The notes beneath the pieces were generated by a model, which made no database searches, was not told the origin of the DNA, and was given only the letters and a program-made list of their open reading frames with translations. Shown here piece by piece: positions 8,322-18,325 of a DNA stretch of 64,000 bases (position 1 is its first letter; the number at the start of each line of letters is the position of its first letter). This stretch comes from S010-25 sp964466455 (lineage in GTDB: Bacteria; Pseudomonadota; Gammaproteobacteria; SZUA-229). The stretch lies in the NCBI GenBank assembly GCA_964466455.1, contig CAYXNL010000003.1:8043-72042 (forward strand), written 5' to 3'. Made by a program: the position numbers and the translations under genes.

Positions 8322-9605
8322 TCACTGGCGGATATGCCCGTCCCCAAGCACTACATATTTCACACTGGTCAGCCCTTCCAGACCAACCGGTCCACGCGCA
8401 TGCAGTTTGTCGGTACTAATACCTATTTCCGCACCCAGACCATATTCAAAACCATCGGCAAAGCGGGTCGAGGCATTCACCATTACCGAGCTGGAATCAA
8501 CTTCGCGTAGAAAGCGGCGGGCCGTGGTGTAATTTTCGGTAATAATGGATTCAGTATGCGCCGAGCTATGGCGATTAATAAAATCAATCGCATCATCCAC
8601 ATTATCAACGACTTTTACCGATAGAATCGGTGCCAGATATTCCGTATCCCAGTCTGTTTCATCGGCGACAAGCATATCTTCAACAATTTTTATGCAGCGT
8701 TCACAACCACGTAACTCTACCTCTTTCTGCCGGAAATGTTCACACAGAACGGGCAGAATATCTGCGGCAATGGCATTATCCACCAGCAGCGTTTCCATGG
8801 TATTACAGGTACCATAGCGCTGGGTTTTTGCGTTAATGGCCACCTTCAGCGCCTTCTCGGCATCAGCATCTTTGTCAATATAAACATGGCAAATACCATC
8901 AAGGTGTTTAATTACCGGCACGGTTGACTCGCGACTAATACGCTCAATCAGATTTTTGCCACCACGGGGAATAATCACATCGACAAATGCCTGCATCCGC
9001 AGCAGTTCTCCCACTGCATCGCGGTCGGTGGTTGCTACCACCTGTACCACGTTGGCAGATAGTCCTGCTGTTTTCAGCCCGGCTGTAATACATGCCGCCA
9101 CGGCCTGATTTGAGTGGAATGCTTCCGAACCACCGCGCAGAATAACGGCATTACCCGATTTAAGACATAATGCGGCGGCATCAGCGGTTACATTCGGCCG
9201 TGATTCATAAATAATACCAATCACACCCAGCGGCACCCGCATGTGCCCGACCTGAATACCTGATGGCTGACAGGCCAGGCCGGTAATTTCACCGATCGGA
9301 TCAGGCAACGTTGCTATCTGACGCAAACCTTCTGCCATTGTACTGATACGCGCAGGGGTAATTTCCAGCCGATCCAGCAGGGCGACTTCCAGACCTTTTT
9401 CCCTGCCTGCCTGTAGATCCAGCTGGTTTGCCTGTAACAGTGTATCGGCCTGTCTTTCTATCTGTGCAGCAATCGCCATCAACGCCCGATTCTTGACCCC
9501 AGTTTCTGCCCGACCAATTTCACGTGATGCAAGACGAGCAAGCCGCCCCACCTCATTCATGTAGTCTTCGATATTCAGTTTTACAGATTTTATATTGGTA
9601 TTCAT
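8322..9605 (-). CDS. proA: Gamma-glutamyl phosphate reductase
   Basis: NADPH-dependent reduction of gamma-glutamyl phosphate to glutamate semialdehyde, second step of proline synthesis. 427 residues, the family length is about 417. An ALDH-like fold with ESRPNVTADAAALCLKSGNA and the catalytic cysteine region RYGTCNTMETLL; the C-terminal FGLGAEIGIST-like segment is conserved as YGLGAEIGIST. proB is not nearby. It is inserted between holA and nadD, an order seen in several non-enteric gammaproteobacteria but not in E. coli. Confidence 0.96.
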   Translation of the reverse strand: MNTNIKSVKLNIEDYMNEVGRLARLASREIGRAETGVKNRALMAIAAQIERQADTLLQANQLDLQAGREKGLEVALLDRLEITPARISTMAEGLRQIATLPDPIGEITGLACQPSGIQVGHMRVPLGVIGIIYESRPNVTADAAALCLKSGNAVILRGGSEAFHSNQAVAACITAGLKTAGLSANVVQVVATTDRDAVGELLRMQAFVDVIIPRGGKNLIERISRESTVPVIKHLDGICHVYIDKDADAEKALKVAINAKTQRYGTCNTMETLLVDNAIAADILPVLCEHFRQKEVELRGCERCIKIVEDMLVADETDWDTEYLAPILSVKVVDNVDDAIDFINRHSSAHTESIITENYTTARRFLREVDSSSVMVNASTRFADGFEYGLGAEIGISTDKLHARGPVGLEGLTSVKYVVLGDGHIRQ

Positions 9606-9734
9606 AAATCAGGTCGTCATCCTAAATATTGAGAAATCAGCCATTATAGCCAATGCAATAGCCAGTTGAAATGGATAAGCATTAGCTGTAGTGAAAAAAC
9701 AGTCGGTGACAAATAACAGAAACGTTATAAAAAA

Positions 9735-10736
9735 TCAACGGCTACGCCCGGCAATATGGAAACTCATGCCCATAATTTCATCCCAGACATTTGACTGAGA
9801 AAGCCCTTTACTGGCCCGATCAATACGCGCACAACGTTTTATCATTGCCTGAAAAAATCGCACTGAATGACGCTGCAAACAGCTCTTGAATAACACAACA
9901 CGACTAGCCCATATACCGGAACGGCGTAACAGAGAATCGGCAGAAGAAATATCTTCGGCTGCTTTTGCCAGCAAGCGGATATCTTTCACCAGCATACTGT
10001 TAATTAACAATGGTTCCATCCCTTCTGCTTTTAAGCCGTCCACAATCCGGATCACACGTGACTGGTTACCTTTTAATATCATATCCATCAGTTCAAACAG
10101 GCTATAGCGTGACTGTCGGGTCATGGCCTCGGCAACATCGCTATAATGTACTTTGCCAGGACCGATTAACAGCAGTAACTTATCAATTTCCTGCACAGCA
10201 GCCAGTAAGTTACCTTCAATATGCTGACATACATAAGCAACAACATCTGTATCGGGCTGCATACCCACCCGTAAAAATCGCTGTTTTACCCATGCGGGTA
10301 AATTTTCTACCTTTACCTGCCAGCACTGCACCACCATTGCGTACTGTTCAATCGCCTTAAACCAGGCGCTTTTTTTAGTGCTCGAATCAACTCTGCCGGC
10401 ATTCACAAGCACCACAATATCTTCCACCGGATGCTGACAGTATTCCTTTATTATCTGCCCTCCCTGCCTGCCAGGTTTAGTTGATGGCAACCGTAACTCA
10501 AGTATCCGCCGTTGTGCAAACAGTGACATCGTTGCCGTTTCATCGGTAAAACGCTGCCAGTCAAAATTAGCATCAATATCCAGTACTTCTCGTTCGCTAT
10601 AATCCTGCGTTCTCAAAAACTGGCGGATCGCATCGCCCGCTTCCATCTGCTGCAGGGGTTCATCACCACAGACAAAATAGAGTGGGAATACTTTATCTGT
10701 TAGCGTTGCAGACAACTGATCGGGTCGAACGTTCAT
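9735..10736 (-). CDS. holA: DNA polymerase III subunit delta
   Basis: Clamp-loader delta subunit that opens the beta sliding clamp. 333 residues, close to E. coli HolA (343). The N-terminal segment PLYFVCGDEPLQQMEA is the degenerate AAA+ start typical of delta, and QRRILELRLPSTKPG carries the usual RRILELRLP-like strand. The gene follows lptE by 9 bases, the standard leuS-lptE-holA order. Confidence 0.95.
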   Translation of the reverse strand: MNVRPDQLSATLTDKVFPLYFVCGDEPLQQMEAGDAIRQFLRTQDYSEREVLDIDANFDWQRFTDETATMSLFAQRRILELRLPSTKPGRQGGQIIKEYCQHPVEDIVVLVNAGRVDSSTKKSAWFKAIEQYAMVVQCWQVKVENLPAWVKQRFLRVGMQPDTDVVAYVCQHIEGNLLAAVQEIDKLLLLIGPGKVHYSDVAEAMTRQSRYSLFELMDMILKGNQSRVIRIVDGLKAEGMEPLLINSMLVKDIRLLAKAAEDISSADSLLRRSGIWASRVVLFKSCLQRHSVRFFQAMIKRCARIDRASKGLSQSNVWDEIMGMSFHIAGRSR

Positions 10737-10745
10737 GGCGGTACC

Positions 10746-11315
10746 TTACAATACTTTGGCATCCTTACCTGTGCTGTTATGATCATTGTTCTGCGCTGGA
10801 ATATTTTCTGTCTGCGAAGACAATGCTTCCAGCTTCAACAGAATACGTAGCGCTGCATCACGTTGCATATCCAGATATAGATTGGCTGATTCATTGGTTG
10901 CACCCAGTACCGCGCCAGGATCAAACAGCAGGGTTCGTGTTAATACAATACGGTGTTTTATTTCTTTAAAATCCTTTCCCCTGAAGGCAACGGTTACCGT
11001 ATAGGTCAGCAGGTACTCGTGTGCCCGTCCATTACTGTCAACGGATAAAACTCGACGATTTTTTGTATCACCAAGTAGAATAATGCTGGATTTCGCCTGA
11101 GCAGGTACGCTAACCAGATCAATCCGATTGCCCAGTAACAGCGCTCTTACCTTACGTGCCAGTTCATAAGAACTGTTTTCCTGCAGATAAACAGGTGACA
11201 GTTCGGGGGATAGTACCACCGCGCCGCGCAGGTGAAAGCCACAGGCCGACAATGTAGTGAAGATAAGCAGTAATACGACTGCCAGTGCATAATGTTGTTT
11301 TATATTCTTCTGCAT
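10746..11315 (-). CDS. lptE: LPS-assembly lipoprotein LptE
   Basis: Outer-membrane lipoprotein that plugs LptD and helps insert lipopolysaccharide. 189 residues. Signal sequence ALAVVLLLIFTTLSAC ends in the lipobox LSAC, followed by GFHLRG, the hallmark of the family. A polar tail (residues about 170-189, EN and KD rich) is likely disordered. It lies between leuS and holA as in E. coli. Confidence 0.95.
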   Translation of the reverse strand: MQKNIKQHYALAVVLLLIFTTLSACGFHLRGAVVLSPELSPVYLQENSSYELARKVRALLLGNRIDLVSVPAQAKSSIILLGDTKNRRVLSVDSNGRAHEYLLTYTVTVAFRGKDFKEIKHRIVLTRTLLFDPGAVLGATNESANLYLDMQRDAALRILLKLEALSSQTENIPAQNNDHNSTGKDAKVL

Positions 11316-11334
11316 AGGTTTACGTTTTTAGCTG

Positions 11335-13785
11335 TTACCCGGCTACTATATTGACCAGTCTACCCGGTACAATGATAACTTTACGCACCGTTTTGCCTGC
11401 AAGATTAGCAATAATCTTTTCATTCGCCATTACAGTGGCTTCAATAGTGGCGTTATCTGCATCGACCGCAATATGAATTTTTGCGCGTAACTTGCCATTC
11501 ACCTGCACCACCAGTTCTACTTCATCCTGTTGCAGCGCCTTTTCATCACACGCTGGCCAGTGTGCATCGACAATCAGCCCCTTATGCCCCAGCTCCTGCC
11601 AGCATTGCTGAGTAATGTGTGGCACAATCGGTGACAGCATTAATACTACCGCTTCAATGGCCTCGCCCTTCACCGCCATGCCCTGCTCACTGTTATCATC
11701 ACATTTAGTTATTTCATTCATTAGCGTCATGATCGCAGCTATGGCAGTATTAAAGGTATAACGCCGTTGAATATCATCCGTTACCTTGGCAATAGTCTGG
11801 TGCAGAGTCCGCCGCAGATTTTTCTGTGTAACAGAAAGTGAGGATAGATCCAGTGCCACTGGGGATAACTGCTGTAAATGTGTTAGTACCATTTTCCATA
11901 AACGCTTTAAAAAACGTGAAGCGCCTTCCACGCCACTGTCTGACCACTCCAGAGACTGATCCGGCGGCGCGGCAAACAGAATAAACAGGCGCACCGTATC
12001 TGCACCATATTGTTCAATTAACCCCTGAGGGTCAACCGTATTGCCTTTAGACTTGGACATTTTACTGCCATCTTTCAACACCATTCCCTGGGTTAATAAA
12101 CGTTTAAAAGGTTCATCACCGTCTATCAGCCCTTCATCGCGCATGATTTTATGGAAGAATCGGGCATAAAGCAGGTGTAAAACGGCATGTTCGATACCGC
12201 CGATGTACTGATCCACCGGTGCCCAGTATTTTGCCCGTTCATCAAGCATGCTATCGGCATCCGGGCAGGTAAAACGGGCGTAATACCAGGAAGATTCAAA
12301 GAAAGTATCAAAGGTGTCGGTTTCACGCAGCGCCCTGTCACCACATGACGGACAGTGCGTTTCATAAAAAGAGGGCATTTTTTTAATGGGTGAACCGATT
12401 TCCTCTCCGTATTGTATCGCTTCGGGTAATACCACCGGTAACTGGTCTTCCGGCACGGTTTGCACGCCACAGCTATCACAGTAAATTACCGGGATCGGCG
12501 TTCCCCAGTAACGCTGGCGTGAAACGCCCCAGTCGCGCAGGCGGTAATTCACCTGTTTCTCACCTTTATTCATCACCACCAGCTTCTCAGCAATTTTGTC
12601 TACCGCCTGCGCCGAGCTTAAACCATCAAATTCTGTAGAATTTTTTAATATCCCCTTTTCGACATAAGCCTCTTCTGCCACCGAACGATCACTGCCATCA
12701 GCCGGATAGATAACCTGTTTAATGGGCAGGTCATATTTTCTGGCAAAATCATAATCGCGTGCATCATGAGCCGGTACGGACATTACCGCGCCAGAGCCGT
12801 AATCTATTAAGACGAAGTTAGCAACCCAGACGGGTAATAACTCACCGCTAACAGGGTGAATTGCCATCAGTCCCGTTGCCATACCACGTTTTTCCATCGT
12901 AGCCATATCCGCTTCAGCCACACTGGATGTTTTACAGCTATGAATAAAAGCCTGTAATGCGGCATTATCAGCCGCCGCTTTTATTGCCAGTGGATGTTCG
13001 GCAGCAATTGCAACATAAGTTACTCCCATCAGGGTGTCAACACGGGTGGTATAAACACTAAGCGGGGTTTCGTTTTCCACTTCAAATTGAAGCCGCACTC
13101 CTGTCGAACGACCAATCCAGTTGCGTTGCATCAACCGTACCTGTTCGGGCCAGTCATCAAGCTGGTCAATATCCGCCAGTAACTGCTCGGCATAATCGGT
13201 AATTTTCATAAACCACTGAGCAATTTCGCGCCGTTCAACGGTGTTATCACAACGCCAGCATCTACCGTTTATCACCTGTTCATTAGCCAGTACGGTCTTA
13301 TCGTGCGGGCACCAGTTTACCCCGGCAGTCTTTTTATAGACCAGGCCTTTTTTATACAAACGGATAAACAGCCATTGTTCCCAGCGATAATATTCCGGTC
13401 GGCAGGTCGCCAGCTCTCTGTCCCAGTCATAGGCAAAGCCCAGACGTTTAAGCTGCTCACGCATGTAATCAATATTCTCATAGGTCCATTTTGCCGGTGC
13501 CACCTTATTTTTCATGGCTGCATTTTCTGCTGGCAGACCAAAGGCATCCCAGCCCATCGGCTGTAAGACATTTTTACCCTGCATACGCTGAAAGCGGGAA
13601 ATTACATCGCCAATGGAATAATTACGTACATGCCCCATGTGTAATCGGCCACTGGGATAGGGAAACATTGCCAGACAGTAATATTTTTCTTTTTGTGTAT
13701 CTTCGACAACCCGAAAGGTTGATTGCTGTTGCCAGCGCTGCTGAACGTCTGTTTCAATTTGCTGCGGGGTATATTCTTCATTCAT
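11335..13785 (-). CDS. leuS: Leucine-tRNA ligase
   Basis: Class I aminoacyl-tRNA synthetase charging tRNA-Leu. 816 residues, somewhat shorter than E. coli (860). HIGH motif as HMGH in YPSGRLHMGHVRNY at about residue 50; KMSKS motif in DGSKMSKSKGNTVDP; CP1 editing domain with the threonine-rich TTRVDTLMGVTYVAIA segment; a zinc-binding Cys cluster (NWCPHDKTVLANEQV, then CWRC). First gene of the leuS-lptE-holA block. The upstream region faces a divergent gene at 13925. Confidence 0.98.
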   Translation of the reverse strand: MNEEYTPQQIETDVQQRWQQQSTFRVVEDTQKEKYYCLAMFPYPSGRLHMGHVRNYSIGDVISRFQRMQGKNVLQPMGWDAFGLPAENAAMKNKVAPAKWTYENIDYMREQLKRLGFAYDWDRELATCRPEYYRWEQWLFIRLYKKGLVYKKTAGVNWCPHDKTVLANEQVINGRCWRCDNTVERREIAQWFMKITDYAEQLLADIDQLDDWPEQVRLMQRNWIGRSTGVRLQFEVENETPLSVYTTRVDTLMGVTYVAIAAEHPLAIKAAADNAALQAFIHSCKTSSVAEADMATMEKRGMATGLMAIHPVSGELLPVWVANFVLIDYGSGAVMSVPAHDARDYDFARKYDLPIKQVIYPADGSDRSVAEEAYVEKGILKNSTEFDGLSSAQAVDKIAEKLVVMNKGEKQVNYRLRDWGVSRQRYWGTPIPVIYCDSCGVQTVPEDQLPVVLPEAIQYGEEIGSPIKKMPSFYETHCPSCGDRALRETDTFDTFFESSWYYARFTCPDADSMLDERAKYWAPVDQYIGGIEHAVLHLLYARFFHKIMRDEGLIDGDEPFKRLLTQGMVLKDGSKMSKSKGNTVDPQGLIEQYGADTVRLFILFAAPPDQSLEWSDSGVEGASRFLKRLWKMVLTHLQQLSPVALDLSSLSVTQKNLRRTLHQTIAKVTDDIQRRYTFNTAIAAIMTLMNEITKCDDNSEQGMAVKGEAIEAVVLMLSPIVPHITQQCWQELGHKGLIVDAHWPACDEKALQQDEVELVVQVNGKLRAKIHIAVDADNATIEATVMANEKIIANLAGKTVRKVIIVPGRLVNIVAG

Positions 13786-13924
13786 GGTTTTTATTTTTTT
13801 ATGCAGTTCGTCGGATGCCTGTACAGCCCGGAACGCGGTAGTCTATATAATATGATAAATATTTGTTGAGCTGGATTTTACATGATATTAGCGTGGAACC
13901 CGAGTAGAAATCAGGAGTTAGCCG

Positions 13925-14296
13925 GTGAATAACAAAACAAATGTTCGTCGCCCCAATTTTATCCGCCGCAATCATCTGTTGATCGCCTACAATCAGATGA
14001 TTATCGACATGGAAGACATACTCAAACAGAGTCCGCATGGCTTGCTTTCGCTACAGGAAACACTGGACACAGCACTGACACGCGCACTGCAATCCGGTAA
14101 TATCAATAAAGCTGAAGCAGCTGAAATAACCTGGTATATTAAAAATGATATCAATGATGTGGCTGATTTCATTATGGAATCAGGCGCTGAATATTATGAC
14201 TGGCTGTTACTGGATATCGAAATCATTGAACACAGGGTGCTGACCCAGTATCTGTCTGCAGCCAGTCTCACCCGAACTATCATGGAAGATCTCTGA
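13925..14296 (+). CDS. YbeL-like (DUF1451) protein lacking the zinc ribbon
   Basis: 123 residues starting at GTG 13925, supported by AGGAG 9 bases upstream. The central segment SGNINKAEAAEITWYIKNDINDVADFI resembles the helical part of E. coli YbeL (TGELTRTEVDELTRAIRRDL), a small zinc-ribbon protein encoded near leuS. The C-terminal CxxC pairs that form the ribbon in YbeL are absent; the protein contains no cysteine. The position between slt and leuS fits this relation. Function is unknown in the whole family. It is the only plus-strand gene in the first 24 kb. Confidence 0.72.
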   Translation: MNNKTNVRRPNFIRRNHLLIAYNQMIIDMEDILKQSPHGLLSLQETLDTALTRALQSGNINKAEAAEITWYIKNDINDVADFIMESGAEYYDWLLLDIEIIEHRVLTQYLSAASLTRTIMEDL

Positions 14297-14380
14297 ATCT
14301 TGGACGATTCTAATCTCAGGTTGCCATTGCCCGGTAGCCATCTTTTTGCTTAAGGCCGCAATCAATTAATAGAGGTGTCC

Positions 14381-16606
14381 TTAATGTGATTTACCATACG
14401 GCGGCACATCCTGCGTTAGATCAGCCATGGTTAAAGTATCATTATTAGTACGTTGCTGATAAATTAGCGTGTAGGTCAATACAGAGATAACATAGTCGCG
14501 TGTTTCCTCGTAGGGAATAGTTTCTATCCAGATATCCGCTGGAACCATCTCATTGCGAGGCAACCACCGTTTTACCCGCTCCGGCCCGGCATTATAAGCA
14601 GCCAGAGCGATGGCATAATGTCCATTATATCTGTTCAGCAATTTCTGATAATAATAGGCACCATATTTTAGATTTTTCACCGGGTCGAACAGGCTCCGGT
14701 TACCCCGCCAGCGTTCATTAAAATGCCTTGCAATCTGGCGAGCCGTACGTGGCATGATCTGCATCAGACCCCGTGCCCCAGTTGGAGAATAGGCATTTTC
14801 ATTAAACGCACTTTCACGGCGTATCAGGCCGAAAAGGATTGCCGGGTTTAGTTTCTGCCGCAAAGCATTCCTGTAGACACTTGCAGAATAAGCCAGTGGA
14901 AAACGCATAACAACATCATCCCATAGTTTTACTTTCGCAATGGTAAAAATAGCAATCTCATCCCATTGCCACTGTTGCGCCAGCTTTGCCGCCACAATAA
15001 TTTCCTGCTTATCAAGTGAACGCAGCGCATACCACCATTGTAACTTTGCTTCATTAATTTTATTCAGTACGATAAATTCAGATACAGCACGAAATGATTT
15101 ACGCTGTTTCAGTGCGTTGATTTCATCGGCAGTTACCTGTAACGGGCTATCCGATAACTGGTAGATGCGGTTAACTCTGTCTGCGGCAAGATAACCATAA
15201 TAACTGCGTCGGGTGGATAACCGCGAAAAAATTTTCTCCGCTTCTTTGGCTTTGCCGGTTTGCAGATAGGCACGTGCCAGCCAGTATTGCCATTTCTCCT
15301 GCTGACGATCAACCTTATCCAGCGCAGTAATGGCATCAATAACACCTGTCCAGTTCTGTTCAATCAGAGCAGCACGAATACGCCATGTGCGGCTGCTGTC
15401 ATCACGCAGATCTAACTGACTGAAACGTGAATAGGCTCCTGGCTCCCGGCTGAATACCAGTGCAAGAGCCAGACATTTTTCCATTTTCTCTGTCTGCGCT
15501 TTATCCATAGTAAAGTGTTTTTTGTCTGCATCCCACAATGAAATGGCCGTATTAACATCTTTAGCCGCCATCCGACTAATTGCATGAAAAAACATAAGTC
15601 GTGTCTGCGCATTAACAGGCAGAGCTAAAAGCTGCTGGAAAGAACGCCGCGGGTGTTTATGTAGTTTTAACCATAAAGAGGCAATGGCCTGATTTTCTGC
15701 CGGCATCAGTTTTTTAACATAGAGAGCCAGAGAAACTTTATTATTACGCAGCGCCGCATTAAAACGTTGCCAGCGAAGATCCTGCGTAAAAAGAGCTGAA
15801 TGTTTCAGTTGTGTGAAAAGAGGGTTACATTCTTCAGGCTGCGAATACCCCACCGACCAGAGTTTCTGTGCAGCTTTTAGTGCGAGTTGTTTTTCTCCTA
15901 GATAAAACTGTGCACGGTGAAAATAACAGACCAGCGTTTTATCGTGATTATCATTATAGTATTGCAGAAAAGTTTTCCAACGCCTGTGTTTTGCCAGATG
16001 ATATAGCCAACGATATTTCAGCAACGGCGCATAACGTGATGCCTTGTTCTGCGCCAGAAAATCCTTTATCTTCTGCGTATCACCCATATGTTTCTTTAAC
16101 CATTGGTATTGCAGATAAGGATATAGCGGGTAGCCCTGTAACTGATCGGCCAGTAGAAAATAGTGTCGGTCATCACCCTTTTTTATATAATCTTCTGCGC
16201 GCAGAAATAACTGACGCAAATGGGCAATTTCTTTGCCACTAACCGATTGTTCAATATGGGGCTGTCCGATAGGCGGTTGTTCATTATGCAGGTATTCACT
16301 ATGCGGGGGCTCACTATACCTGTGAGAATTTGAGTATACTGAATCATCTATCGTCTGATTTCGTCGGGTATGTATAATTCTTTTCTGCTGCCCGATAGCG
16401 CTAATTTTATCCGGCAATAGATCGGTATTTATTTTTGCCAGCATCTGAGAGGAACCACTACCGGGTAATTCAGCTCGAAATGTTGGTACATTCACCGGGT
16501 CACTATCACCAGCCTGAGTTTTTTTCTCCTGACTTAAAACATCGGCGGAAAAAAACAGGCTGACTGTACACATTAACAGCAGCAAAGTGTGATGGTAAGT
16601 ATTCAT
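14381..16606 (-). CDS. slt: Soluble lytic murein transglycosylase
   Basis: Periplasmic peptidoglycan lytic enzyme of the Slt70 type. I place the start at ATG 16606, which is followed by a clear signal peptide (YHHTLLLLMCTVSLFFSADVLS); an in-frame TTG at 16633 would add nine residues. About 741 residues: a polar low-complexity stretch (residues about 60-120 with PHSEYLHNEQPPIGQPHIEQ), a long alpha-superhelical U-ring domain, and the C-terminal SLT catalytic domain with Glu in RRESAFN, ARGLMQIMP and AAYNAGPERV. Placed between lnt and the ybeL-like gene. The low-complexity insert after the signal peptide is unusual for Slt70. Confidence 0.93.
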   Translation of the reverse strand: MNTYHHTLLLLMCTVSLFFSADVLSQEKKTQAGDSDPVNVPTFRAELPGSGSSQMLAKINTDLLPDKISAIGQQKRIIHTRRNQTIDDSVYSNSHRYSEPPHSEYLHNEQPPIGQPHIEQSVSGKEIAHLRQLFLRAEDYIKKGDDRHYFLLADQLQGYPLYPYLQYQWLKKHMGDTQKIKDFLAQNKASRYAPLLKYRWLYHLAKHRRWKTFLQYYNDNHDKTLVCYFHRAQFYLGEKQLALKAAQKLWSVGYSQPEECNPLFTQLKHSALFTQDLRWQRFNAALRNNKVSLALYVKKLMPAENQAIASLWLKLHKHPRRSFQQLLALPVNAQTRLMFFHAISRMAAKDVNTAISLWDADKKHFTMDKAQTEKMEKCLALALVFSREPGAYSRFSQLDLRDDSSRTWRIRAALIEQNWTGVIDAITALDKVDRQQEKWQYWLARAYLQTGKAKEAEKIFSRLSTRRSYYGYLAADRVNRIYQLSDSPLQVTADEINALKQRKSFRAVSEFIVLNKINEAKLQWWYALRSLDKQEIIVAAKLAQQWQWDEIAIFTIAKVKLWDDVVMRFPLAYSASVYRNALRQKLNPAILFGLIRRESAFNENAYSPTGARGLMQIMPRTARQIARHFNERWRGNRSLFDPVKNLKYGAYYYQKLLNRYNGHYAIALAAYNAGPERVKRWLPRNEMVPADIWIETIPYEETRDYVISVLTYTLIYQQRTNNDTLTMADLTQDVPPYGKSH

Positions 16607-16720
16607 CCTCTGTGACCCATTCAGGTCTGGCAATTCTGAATTGACACTAACCCGGCCTGAAATAATCAGCCATGATCAACGCGTTCCTGAGCATAATAAA
16701 AAAGAAAACATCGGAATAAC

Positions 16721-18316
16721 TTATGAGCGGCCAATCCCCCTGTTCGCCTTCCGATTTTTTTTCAGTATGTCTACCAGAATTGTAGTTCGCAGCACACAGA
16801 AAACCAGCGGCAGCGCACAAAGTAGTAAAATCAGTGAATCGCCCCAGATAACATAGGGGGTTGATCCGCTATAAGGCTGCACCAGGCCGGTAAGGGCAAC
16901 CCGTCGAAACTGCGGTGCCAGCTTCTCTACCCCGCCATCAGGTTCAATAATAGAGCTGATGCCAGTATTGGTTGAACGTACCATATAACGCCCACTTTCC
17001 AGTGCCCGCATACGGGCAATATCATGATGCTGCCAGGGTTCAGATGAGTCACCAAACCAGGCATCATTACTAACATTCAGTAAAAACTGCGCCTGTGGTA
17101 GCGTACTGCGAATATCCCGTGCGAAAGCATCTTCAAAACAAATTGACAGCCCCGCTGGTACACCTACCAGCCTCATCAACGGCTGATGTGCAGCACCGCT
17201 GGCAATATCCGACATCGGAATATTCACCCAGCGGCGAAAAAAATCAATCAGAAAACGCAGCGGGATATATTCACCCAGTGGCACCAGGTGGCGCTTATTA
17301 TAAATTTCGCCATCCGTATTAAGAATACTATTCAAAAATTGTCGTTTATTATTTTCAGTAAAAATACCGAATACTAAATCTGTGCCTCTGGCCTGCATGG
17401 CCTGTTTCATCTCCTGCAGAAAAGGCAGCTCCTGTAATCGAAAATCAGGAATCGCTGTTTCCGGCCAGACAATCAGATTAACATCTCTGTTCTGTTCAAG
17501 GGTTAACTGGCGGTATATATTCAGCGTTGGCCGACGCATTTCCGGTCGCCATTTCTGCGATTGCGGAATATTTCCCTGAATAATACTAACCTTGAATGGT
17601 TTTCCCTGTGGCTGCGTCCAGTGCACCGTTTTCAGCGCAGCACCCAAACCCCAGATAAATATTATAGTAAGCAAACTGAGTAGAATAAAACGAAAATGAA
17701 TGCTCTGACGTGACTTCAGCAAAGAATAAAACCGGGTAAGCAGTAAAGCCAGCGCACCGGCCGTTACCGCAACCAGACCACTAACGCCGTGTGAACCGAA
17801 TAACGGTGCATAGCCAGCCAGAGCGGTATCAAGTTGGGTATAACCCGTTTGCATCCAGGAAAATCCGGTTAATACGATTCCCTGTAACCATTCAAAGATA
17901 ACCCAGGCAGCCGGATAATACAGTAATAGACGTAACACCGGACGTTGCGGGCAAAAACGGTTAACCACATAAGCGGTAAAGCCGGTATAGATCCCCAGAT
18001 AGCAGGCAAGTAAAATAACCAGCATGATGGCAAACGGGGCCGGGGTTCCACCGTGAAGGTGCAGGCTGTAATAGATCCAGTTTATTCCCGTTGCCTGTAA
18101 ACCCGCGCCATATAACCAGCCACTGAACCAGGCGCGCTTTGGCGTTAACTGCTGCCACAGACTGAAAATAACCGCCTGTGAAACAAACACCAGCCAGACG
18201 TGATTATAGGGGGCAAATGCCAGCGTGGCTCCCGCTCCGGCCACCACACTGATACATAAATACAGATAATAGCGCCGGGACGAAAATAATGGGCTTGCCG
18301 ATAAAGAGCCGGACAT
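16721..18316 (-). CDS. lnt: Apolipoprotein N-acyltransferase
   Basis: Inner-membrane enzyme adding the third acyl chain to lipoproteins. 531 residues: six to seven membrane segments in the first 220 residues, then a nitrilase-like catalytic domain with the triad E (WPETAIPDF), K (NKRHLVPLGEYIP) and C (SICFEDAF), and a final membrane helix near the C-terminus. Ten bases separate it from ybeX, matching the conserved ybeX-lnt pair. Confidence 0.97.
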   Translation of the reverse strand: MSGSLSASPLFSSRRYYLYLCISVVAGAGATLAFAPYNHVWLVFVSQAVIFSLWQQLTPKRAWFSGWLYGAGLQATGINWIYYSLHLHGGTPAPFAIMLVILLACYLGIYTGFTAYVVNRFCPQRPVLRLLLYYPAAWVIFEWLQGIVLTGFSWMQTGYTQLDTALAGYAPLFGSHGVSGLVAVTAGALALLLTRFYSLLKSRQSIHFRFILLSLLTIIFIWGLGAALKTVHWTQPQGKPFKVSIIQGNIPQSQKWRPEMRRPTLNIYRQLTLEQNRDVNLIVWPETAIPDFRLQELPFLQEMKQAMQARGTDLVFGIFTENNKRQFLNSILNTDGEIYNKRHLVPLGEYIPLRFLIDFFRRWVNIPMSDIASGAAHQPLMRLVGVPAGLSICFEDAFARDIRSTLPQAQFLLNVSNDAWFGDSSEPWQHHDIARMRALESGRYMVRSTNTGISSIIEPDGGVEKLAPQFRRVALTGLVQPYSGSTPYVIWGDSLILLLCALPLVFCVLRTTILVDILKKNRKANRGIGRS

Positions 18317-18325
18317 ACGATACGC

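Noticed and set aside
13799..14038. 79-codon minus-strand frame between leuS and the ybeL-like gene
   Set aside because: It overlaps the start of the ybeL-like gene, which has an AGGAG site and family similarity; no independent support.
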